This document shows, one piece after another, positions 57,908 to 64,000 of a stretch of DNA of 64,000 nucleotides. Each line of letters opens with the position of its first letter. Within the stretch, counting starts at the first letter, position 1. Origin of the DNA: Streptomyces sp. NBC_00154 (GTDB lineage Bacteria; Actinomycetota; Actinomycetes; Streptomycetales; Streptomycetaceae); contig NZ_JAPEMI010000001.1 of assembly GCF_026342835.1 (NCBI RefSeq), forward strand, positions 6,206,501 to 6,270,500. Reading direction: 5' to 3'. The notes under the pieces are model-generated. The model saw only the letters and a list, made by a program, of their open reading frames with translations. It searched no databases and was not told the origin of the DNA. The position numbers were made by a program, and so were the translations under genes.

Positions 57908-59896
57908 TCAGCCGACGTGGATGCGGGGCCGGCGTGCCGGGTCCGGCTCCGCCCGGCGCAGCACCTCGCGGGTGACCGGTGCGACCTCGCCCTCGCCGAA
58001 CACGAGGAAGCGCAGCAGCTGGCTGACCGGATGGCCCTCGGTCCAGTTGAAGTAGGCGTGCGGGACCTCTCCGGTGCGGTTACGCAGCTCCAACAGCACC
58101 GCGGCGATGGTGTTGGGCACCACCGCGCTCTCCATGCGCAGTCTGCGTACCCCGTGTTTCTCGTCGCCGTGCACGGCCACCGCGGCGGTGAAGTCCGAGG
58201 AGTCCTGGATGAAGACTTCCAGGAACAGCACGGGCCGGCCGTCGGGGATATGGGTCTGTTCGCGCTGGCTGTACTCCTTCGCGCGGTACGCGACCGTGCT
58301 GTGCTCCTGCGGCTCGTTGGCGATGATCCGCAGCGGTCCGGCCGCCGCCGCCTCGTCGATCAGCCGGACGGCGTCCTCGTCGAAGGTCACCGCCGCCGCG
58401 CGGAGCTCGAAGGCGCGGTGGACCCGGGAGGCCGACGACGTCAGCAGGATGGCGATGATGAACAGCGAGGCGATCTTGATGCCGTCGGGCCGTTCGACGA
58501 CATTGGTGACCAGGGTGTACGCGAAGACTGCGGTGATCGCACCGAACCCGACGGTGCCCCACCGGTGGCCGCGGCGGTGCACGGCGACGGTCGACGCGAA
58601 GGACGCCGACAGCATCAGCACCAGTACGCCTGTTGCGTAGGCGCCGCTCTGGTCGTCCACATCGGCGTTGAACCAGACGGTGATGAACAACGCGATCGCC
58701 ATGAACACCAGCACCAGCGGTCGCACCGCCCGCGTCCACTCGGGGGCCATGCCGTAACGCGGCAGGTAGCGCGGTACGAGGTTGAGCAGCCCGGCCAGCG
58801 CCGAGGCACCGGCGAACCACAGGATGGCGATGGTCGAGACGTCGTACACGGTGCCGAAGGCCTCGCCGAGATGCTCGTGCGCGAGGTACGCCAGCGCGCG
58901 GCCGTTGGCCGCGCCGCCGCTCCTGAACTCGTCCTGCGGGATCAGGATCGTGGTGGCGAGGCTGGACAGCAGCAGGAAGCAGCTCATGATCACGGCGGCG
59001 GTGGTGAGCAGCTTGCGGGTGCCGCGGATCCGGCCGGCGGGCTTCTCGTACGTGTCCGTCGCGTCCCCCCGCACCTGGGGCATCACGGCGACACCGGTCT
59101 CGAATCCGGACATGCCCAGCGCGAGTTTCGGGAAGACGAGCAGCGCGACCCCGACCATGGCCAGCGGCGAGGAGTGCTCGAGGGTCATGGCGTCCGTCCA
59201 GTCGCCCACCCTGACCGGGTGGGTGAGGATCTCCCAGGCGGAGGTGGCCAGGACGACGACGTTGAGGAACAGGTACGTCGCGACGAGCACCACCGCGATG
59301 CCGATCGCCTCACGGAACCCCTTGAGGAAGACCGCAGCGAGGGCGGTGACCAGGACGAGGGTGATCCACACGTTCTCGCCGTGCATCCAACTCGGGGCGA
59401 AAGGATTCTCCACGACGTGTGCCGAGGCGTCCGCCGCCGACAGCGTGATGGTGATCATGAAATCGGTGGCCGCGAATCCGAGCAGCACCAGCACGAAGAG
59501 CTTCCCCGCCCACCAGGGCAGCAGACGCTCCAGCATGGCGATCGAGCCCTCACCGTGCGGGCTCTCCTTGGCCACCCTGCGGTAGACGGGCAGCGCGCCG
59601 AGCAGCGTCAGGGCAATCAGCACCAGCGTCGCCAGCGGCGAGAGCAGCCCGGCCGCCAGTGCGGCGATGCCCGGCTGATAGCCCAGGGTGGAGAAATAGT
59701 CCACACCGGTGAGGCACATGACCCGCCACCAGGAGTGCCCCTGGTGCTCGGGACCCGGCGTGCCGTGCGGTCCCGGGTGCCGGGCCGTCTGCTCGCTCAG
59801 TCCCTCCAGCAGCCAGGCCCGCCCCCCGGGACGCCGTTGCAGCGTGGCCTGTCCCGGCACGGGCCCGACCGGATCGGGTTCGTGCATGCCAGTCAT
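57908..59896 (-). CDS. APC-superfamily permease, KimA-like, with cytosolic C-domain
   Basis: The 662-residue transporter has a Pro/Gly-rich N-tail (1-55), about twelve hydrophobic spans (60-480) and a cytosolic C-terminal domain of about 170 residues. The first span carries TGVDYFSTLGYQPGIA and the middle has SGFETGVAVMPQVRGD, which resemble the APC-type K+/H+ symporters of the KimA group as well as amino-acid permeases. Together with KdpD and DUF4118 in the same locus, potassium uptake is the best guess. The ATG at 59896 follows AGGAAGAG. An 8-bp inverted repeat at 57860-57867/57899-57906 lies at its end. Confidence 0.85.
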   Translation of the reverse strand: MTGMHEPDPVGPVPGQATLQRRPGGRAWLLEGLSEQTARHPGPHGTPGPEHQGHSWWRVMCLTGVDYFSTLGYQPGIAALAAGLLSPLATLVLIALTLLGALPVYRRVAKESPHGEGSIAMLERLLPWWAGKLFVLVLLGFAATDFMITITLSAADASAHVVENPFAPSWMHGENVWITLVLVTALAAVFLKGFREAIGIAVVLVATYLFLNVVVLATSAWEILTHPVRVGDWTDAMTLEHSSPLAMVGVALLVFPKLALGMSGFETGVAVMPQVRGDATDTYEKPAGRIRGTRKLLTTAAVIMSCFLLLSSLATTILIPQDEFRSGGAANGRALAYLAHEHLGEAFGTVYDVSTIAILWFAGASALAGLLNLVPRYLPRYGMAPEWTRAVRPLVLVFMAIALFITVWFNADVDDQSGAYATGVLVLMLSASFASTVAVHRRGHRWGTVGFGAITAVFAYTLVTNVVERPDGIKIASLFIIAILLTSSASRVHRAFELRAAAVTFDEDAVRLIDEAAAAGPLRIIANEPQEHSTVAYRAKEYSQREQTHIPDGRPVLFLEVFIQDSSDFTAAVAVHGDEKHGVRRLRMESAVVPNTIAAVLLELRNRTGEVPHAYFNWTEGHPVSQLLRFLVFGEGEVAPVTREVLRRAEPDPARRPRIHVG

Positions 59897-60212
59897 GTGT
59901 GCTCTTCCTGCTGATCGGCCGTACGACGAGGAGCGAGTATCCAGCACAGCGTCACCCGCCCGACGGCCGGGGCGTACGAGACCTGCGGTCCCGAAGGACC
60001 GCAGGCGCGTCAGTATCCCGTCAGCGGACCCCCGATGACCGTCAGTATCGCGTTAAGGGATGGCGGACCCTCTGGTCGCCGGGCATAGGTTCGCAGTCAT
60101 GCCCCGGCCCGTTTCTCCGCACCGGGCCCCACTCGCCCCAGGCTCGTCGAGGAGGATTCCATGGCAGGGCATGCAGCCCGGCCTGCGTACGCGCCCGGGC
60201 GAGCGGGAGGCC

Positions 60213-60502
60213 GTCACGACCGCCGGCTTCACCGTCGACCCGGTCGCCAGGAAAGCCGTCCGCGACGGACGGCTGACCCCGAACGATTGGCATCTGCCGG
60301 AGTTCCTGACCGGCAACCCGGGGCCGTTCATCCCCCAACGGCAGCTGCTCCAGGAGATCCGGGGCCTGCCGTACAGCAACACGACCAACTGTCTGCGGGC
60401 CTGCGCGGCCCAGTTGAGGCGAAGACTCGACCCGGACCCCTCTCGTCCCCGGTGCCTGATCACGGAGCCGGGATGAGGTACCGCTTCGAGCCCCAGGAAT
60501 CG
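60213..60502 (+). pseudogene. kdpE: Remnant of KdpE response regulator (DNA-binding half)
   Basis: The frame reads RLTPNDWHLPEFLTGNPG, QRQLLQEIRGLPYSNTTN, CAAQLRRRLDPDPSRPR and LITEPG, then a stop; one base later the expected MRYRFEP follows in another frame. This is the winged-helix end of OmpR/KdpE-type regulators with a one-base deletion at about 60473. No receiver domain precedes it; a strong GGAGG site at 60151 leads into an unrelated frame. It is a dead piece just upstream of kdpD. Confidence 0.8.
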
Positions 60503-60512
60503 GGCGGGACAC

Positions 60513-63056
60513 ATGGGACGCGGAAAGCTTCGGATCTACCTCGGCGCCGCTCCGGGCGTGGGCAAGACCTACGCGATGCTCTCGGAGGGCCATCGACGGG
60601 TCGAGCGCGGTACGGACTGCGTCGTCGCGTTCGTCGAGCACCACAGCAGGCCGCGCACCGAAGTGATGCTGCACGGGCTGGAGCAGATGCCGCGCAAGGA
60701 GGTGGACTACCGCGGCACCGTCTTCACCGAGATGGACGTCGACGCCGTCCTCGCCCGCCGGCCGGCCGTGGCCCTCGTCGACGAGCTGGCCCACACCAAC
60801 ATCCCGGGCTCGCGCAACGCCAAGCGCTGGCAGGACATCGAGGAGCTCCTCCAGGCCGGTATCGACGTCGTCTCGAACGTCAACATCCAGCATCTGGAGT
60901 CGCTGGGCGACGTCGTCGAATCGATAACGGGAGTCCGGCAGCGCGAGACCGTCCCCGACGAATTCGTCCGGCACGCGGACCAGATCGAACTTGTCGACAT
61001 GTCGCCCCAGGCGCTGCGTCGCCGCATGGCGCACGGCAACATCTACAAGGCCGACAAGGTCGACGCGGCACTCTCCAACTACTTCCGCCCCGGGAATCTC
61101 ACCGCCCTGCGTGAGCTGGCGCTGCTGTGGACCGCGGACCGGGTCGACGAATACCTCCAGGAGTACCGGTCCGAACACCGGGTGTCGAAGATCTGGGGCT
61201 CGCGCGAGCGCATCGTCGTCGGCCTCACCGGCGGCCCGGAAGGCCGCACTCTGATCCGCCGCGCGGCCCGGCTGGCGGAGAAGGGCGCGGGCGGCGAACT
61301 GATGGCCGTGTACATCGCCCGCAGCGACGGCCTGACCTCCGCGTCGCCGAGGGAACTCGCCGTCCAGCGCACCCTCGTCGAGGACCTGGGCGGCACCTTC
61401 CACCACGTCATAGGGGAGAACGTCCCGTCCGCGCTGCTGGAGTTCGCGCGCGGCGTCAACGCGACCCAGATCGTTCTCGGTGTGTCCCGCCGCAAGCCCT
61501 GGCAGTACGTGTTCGGGCCCGGCGTCAGCGGTTCGGTCGCCCGGGACTCGGGCCCCGACCTCGATGTACACCTGGTCACCCACGACGCCATGGGCAAGGG
61601 CCGCGGACTGCCGATGACCCGGAGCAGCCGGCTCGGCCGCTCCCGGATCATCTGGGGCTGGCTGACCGGGGTGGCCGGACCGGCCCTGCTCACGGTCCTC
61701 CTCAGCAGCCTCGCTCCCGAGGTGGGCCTGGCCAACGACATGCTGCTGTTTCTGTCGCTGACGGTCAGCGCCGCGCTGCTCGGCGGGCTCCGGCCCGCGC
61801 TCGCCTCCGCGGTCTTCGGCTCCTTCCTGCTCAACTGGTACTTCACCCCGCCCGTCCACACACTGACCGTCGCCGATCCGCAGAACATCGTGGCCATCGC
61901 GATCTTTGTCGGCGTGGCCGTCTCCGTCGCCTCCGTCGTGGACCTCGCGGCCCGCCGTACCCAGCAGGCGGCGAGGCTGCGCGCCGAGTCCGAGATCCTC
62001 TCCTTCCTGGCGGGCAGCATCCTGCGCGGCGAAACGACGCTGGACGCGCTGCTGGAGCGGGTCAGGGAGACGTTCTCGATGGAGTCCGTGGCACTGCTGG
62101 AGCGGGAGAACGAGGTCGCCCCATGGACCTGTGCGGGCAGCGTCGGCCCCAGGCCGGTCGGCCGTCCTGAACAGGCCCATGTGGACATGCCCGTGGGGGA
62201 CGACATGGCGCTCGCTCTCTACGGCCGGGTGCTGCCCGCCGAGGACCGGAGGGTGCTGGCGGCATTCGCCGCGCAGGCGGCCGTCGTGCTCGACCGCCAA
62301 CGCCTCCAGGACGAAGCCCAGCGGGCCCGCGGACTGGCCGAGGGCAACCGCATCCGTACCGCCCTGCTCGCCGCTGTCAGCCACGACCTGCGGACACCCC
62401 TCGCGGGCATCAAGGCGTCCGTCACCTCGCTCCGCTCCGACGACGTCGAATGGTCGGAGCAGGACCGGTCCGAACTCCTCGAAGGCATCGAAGCGGGCGC
62501 CGACCGCCTGGATCACCTCGTCGGCAACCTCCTCGACATGTCGCGGCTGCAGACCGGCACCGTCACCTCGCTGATCCGCGAGGTCGACCTCGACGAAGTG
62601 GTGCCGATGGCCCTGGTCGGCGTACCGGAGGGGAGCGCGGTGCTCGACATCCCGGAGGATCTGCCGATGGTCGCCGTCGACAAGGGGCTCCTGGAACGGG
62701 CGGTCGCCAACGTCGTGGAGAACGCCGTCAAGTACAGCCCCGTGGGCAGACCGGTGCTGGTGTCGGCCAGCGCCATGGCCGGCCGGGTGGAACTGCGGGT
62801 CGTGGATCTCGGCCCCGGGATACCGGACGAGGTGAAGGACCGCGTTTTCGAACCCTTCCAGCGCTACGGTGACGCACCGCGCGGCGCGGGCGTGGGCCTC
62901 GGCCTCGCGGTGGCCCGGGGCTTCACCGAGACGATGGGCGGCACGCTGACCGCCGAGGACACGCCGGGGGGTGGGCTCACCATGGTGCTGACGCTGCGCA
63001 CGGCGTCGGACCGGGTGGGGGAGTGGCCGGACCTTCCGGCCACCGTGACCTCTTAG
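60513..63056 (+). CDS. kdpD: Sensor histidine kinase KdpD
   Basis: The 847-residue kinase is full length. It has the N-terminal KdpD domain with Walker A GAAPGVGKTYAML (11-23) and DELAHTNIPGSR; a Usp-like domain (about 220-345), the site that binds c-di-AMP in other KdpD proteins; four short spans of DUF4118 (about 385-485) with FGSFLLNWYFTPPVHT; a GAF-like part; the phospho-acceptor SHDLRTPLAGIK; and an ATPase with NVVENAVKYSP and DLGPGIP. It reports low K+ or high osmolarity to KdpE. No kdpFABC or intact kdpE is in the window. The ATG at 60513 has only a weak site. Confidence 0.96.
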   Translation: MGRGKLRIYLGAAPGVGKTYAMLSEGHRRVERGTDCVVAFVEHHSRPRTEVMLHGLEQMPRKEVDYRGTVFTEMDVDAVLARRPAVALVDELAHTNIPGSRNAKRWQDIEELLQAGIDVVSNVNIQHLESLGDVVESITGVRQRETVPDEFVRHADQIELVDMSPQALRRRMAHGNIYKADKVDAALSNYFRPGNLTALRELALLWTADRVDEYLQEYRSEHRVSKIWGSRERIVVGLTGGPEGRTLIRRAARLAEKGAGGELMAVYIARSDGLTSASPRELAVQRTLVEDLGGTFHHVIGENVPSALLEFARGVNATQIVLGVSRRKPWQYVFGPGVSGSVARDSGPDLDVHLVTHDAMGKGRGLPMTRSSRLGRSRIIWGWLTGVAGPALLTVLLSSLAPEVGLANDMLLFLSLTVSAALLGGLRPALASAVFGSFLLNWYFTPPVHTLTVADPQNIVAIAIFVGVAVSVASVVDLAARRTQQAARLRAESEILSFLAGSILRGETTLDALLERVRETFSMESVALLERENEVAPWTCAGSVGPRPVGRPEQAHVDMPVGDDMALALYGRVLPAEDRRVLAAFAAQAAVVLDRQRLQDEAQRARGLAEGNRIRTALLAAVSHDLRTPLAGIKASVTSLRSDDVEWSEQDRSELLEGIEAGADRLDHLVGNLLDMSRLQTGTVTSLIREVDLDEVVPMALVGVPEGSAVLDIPEDLPMVAVDKGLLERAVANVVENAVKYSPVGRPVLVSASAMAGRVELRVVDLGPGIPDEVKDRVFEPFQRYGDAPRGAGVGLGLAVARGFTETMGGTLTAEDTPGGGLTMVLTLRTASDRVGEWPDLPATVTS

Positions 63057-63119
63057 CCGCGGGGTTCACCAGCCCGAGTTCGCGGTCTGTGCTCTCCGCG
63101 CACGCGGACGGGGGTGGTT

Positions 63120-63486
63120 CTGGTCCGGTGTCGGCCCCGGGGCGGCGAGGTCGAGCACCGTCCGGCCGGGACGAATCCCGCCCTGGAAGGCTGAGCCCGG
63201 ACGGAGGGACGGCTGAAGCCGCGCGGGATGGACGGCCGCACCACGGCCTTGTGCCACTCCTCCGCGGCCTTCTCGCCCGCCTTGAAGGTGCGGGGGCGTC
63301 ACGCAGACCCGACTGTAGCGCCCCGCCGTAGAACAGGTCGGGACCGGTGACGAAGTCGACGTCGTGCATCCACTGGGTGTCCCCGGAGGTGACGTACTCG
63401 GTGCGTGTCCTGCCCGTCGGCACCCAGCGCGAGGTCTCCCAGGCGACCTCGGCGTAGGGGCGCCAGCTGAAGCGCTGCTCCAGTCA
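63120..63486 (-). pseudogene. Fragment of a large peptidase (S8-like) gene
   Basis: A leftward frame reads PYAEVAWETSRWVPTGRTRT, YVTSGDTQWMHDVDF, TGPDLFYGGALQSGLRD, and then, after a one-base shift, FKAGEKAAEEWHKAVVRPSI. Codon use is coding-like, so this is part of a real gene broken by a frameshift and cut at both ends. It resembles the C-terminal region of large secreted serine peptidases of Streptomyces as I remember them; the family is a weak call. Confidence 0.4.
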
Positions 63487-63512
63487 ATGTCACGGGACGG
63501 CCGTCGCACGCG

Positions 63513-63737
63513 GGTCTTGAGCCCGAAGCCGGAGTCAACGCCCGGATTGAAGCCTCGCACCGGGTGCTGGACATCGCGGCACTCGGACGGCCCGCGCTCT
63601 CAGGGGTGCCGACACTCGACGGCTCGGGAGCGGTCGGCGGCGGTGCGCACGCCGACCACGCGTACCTGGTGATCGACGCCATGGCCGAGCGGACGAACCT
63701 CGTCGCGGGCCTGCTGAACGCGATCCAGTACTCGTAG
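63513..63737 (+). pseudogene. C-terminal fragment of an M20-type metallopeptidase
   Basis: The frame reads IEASHRVLDIAALGRPAL, DGSGAVGGGAHADHAYLVID and ends NAIQYS with a stop at 63735. The GxGxVGGGAHxxxE segment is like the final metal-binding region of glutamate-carboxypeptidase-type M20 enzymes, though the expected Glu after AHAD is Ala/Tyr here. The rest of the gene is missing. Confidence 0.5.
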
Positions 63738-63764
63738 GGGAGGAGTTCACGGACGAACGGTTGT

Positions 63765-63789
63765 GGGCCCGGCAGTCACTGCCGGGCCC
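63765..63789. terminator. Hairpin terminator
   Basis: Bases 63765-63776 and 63778-63789 are perfect 12-bp arms around a single base, so a tight 9-bp stem with a small loop would form in RNA. It lies 28 bp past the M20 fragment stop and 43 bp from the stop of the leftward gene, and would serve both. Confidence 0.7.
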
Positions 63790-63831
63790 CATGTCATCCG
63801 TTCACCTCACGAGGTCCTGGCCGGACCCTCC

Positions 63832-64000
63832 TCAGGGGAAGGACACCACCGTCGAAGGAACGGTCGAGGTGCCGGACGTGGGCGAACCGGTGCTGTTGAT
63901 CACGTGCTCGTACTGTCCCTGGCCACCCAGGGACACCACCAGCAGATCGTGGAACTTCACCCCCGGCTTCACCGGGGCCTCGAACCCGTGGTCCTGACGG
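63832..64000 (-). CDS. C-terminus of an unidentified protein (cut by window edge)
   Basis: The last 55 codons of a leftward gene are visible: APVKPGVKFHDLLVVSLGG, GQYEHVINSTGSP and a Ser/Thr-rich end STVPSTVVSFP before a TGA at 63832. Codon use is coding-like. The Ser/Thr/Pro tail suggests an exported or surface protein. I do not recognise the family. Confidence 0.55.
   Translation of the reverse strand, partial: RQDHGFEAPVKPGVKFHDLLVVSLGGQGQYEHVINSTGSPTSGTSTVPSTVVSFP

Noticed and set aside
59897..60160. c-di-AMP riboswitch before the KimA-like permease
   Set aside because: The leader is short and I could not trace the conserved motifs of that riboswitch; a covariance-model search would settle it.
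60042..62516. An 824-codon - strand frame opposite kdpD
   Set aside because: It is antisense to an intact KdpD with all motifs and has the composition of a shadow frame.
1..64000. CRISPR arrays, insertion sequences, tRNA or rRNA genes
   Set aside because: No regular repeats, transposase motifs, terminal inverted repeats with target duplications or cloverleaf-like segments were noticed on reading; tRNAscan or IS searches would be needed to be certain.

Overview
The window is high-GC (roughly 70%) actinomycete DNA, almost certainly from a Streptomyces chromosome. Codons end overwhelmingly in G or C, GTG and TTG starts occur, many genes are coupled by ATGA overlaps, and the families present (SpoIIE phosphatases, DUF5709, DUF2267, CYP105/107-like P450s, Actinobacteria-type XylA, KdpD without KdpFABC) are typical. 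Rapid alternation of catabolic, stress and redox genes with gene fragments suggests a variable chromosomal arm. I see no rRNA, tRNA, insertion sequence or CRISPR array.

Layout. (1) 1-9.7 kb, plant-polysaccharide sugar use: a truncated membrane glycosyltransferase; a minus-strand operon of solute-binding lipoprotein, two permeases and a GH1 beta-glucosidase; xylA; a perfect 18-bp operator in the divergent promoter; a decapitated xylB; and a GH31 alpha-xylosidase. (2) 9.7-20.5 kb, mixed and partly decayed: an ORF cut by one in-frame TAG, a close homologue of blasticidin-S deaminase, a MazG-like pyrophosphatase, an HSL-type esterase, a glyoxalase-fold protein, two SDRs, a FAD monooxygenase frameshifted at a G7 tract, a P450 lacking its I-helix acid, and a stand-alone MurE paralogue. 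(3) 20.5-25.9 kb: a secreted lamin-tail protein, a NarL-type two-component pair, an ABC-2 exporter and an orphan zinc-finger protein. (4) 26.2-30.9 kb, an apparently complete oxidation module: membrane protein, 3Fe-4S ferredoxin, ferredoxin reductase, P450 and SDR. (5) 31.1-43.0 kb, the L-rhamnose regulon: kinase, bifunctional aldolase/dehydrogenase and isomerase run leftward; ABC ATPase, two permeases, binding protein, mutarotase and a FucI/AraA-like isomerase run rightward from a shared promoter region with LacI-type operator candidates. (6) 43.1-49.2 kb: methyltransferase, SDR-like protein, ADH fragment, DoxX, and a two-subunit exported molybdenum hydroxylase. (7) 49.2-56.8 kb: DinB, SpoIIE phosphatase, DUF2267, truncated Hsp20, an exported PL8 polysaccharide lyase, a PfkB kinase, GNAT and DUF5709. 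(8) 57.1-64 kb, a probable potassium/osmotic module: DUF4118 protein, KimA-like APC permease, a kdpE fragment and a full-length KdpD, followed by two peptidase fragments and a truncated gene at the edge.

How parts work together. Sections 1 and 5 are self-contained uptake-plus-catabolism systems for beta-glucosides/xylosides and L-rhamnose. Section 4 has every protein needed to carry electrons from NAD(P)H to a P450. Section 8 pairs the KdpD sensor with an APC-type permease instead of the Kdp ATPase. At least ten gene fragments (ROK, xylB, FAD oxidoreductase, FAD monooxygenase, lutA, ADH, hsp20, alpha/beta hydrolase, kdpE, two peptidases) mark repeated small deletions. All assignments rest on reading the sequence and remembered family motifs; no database search was run.
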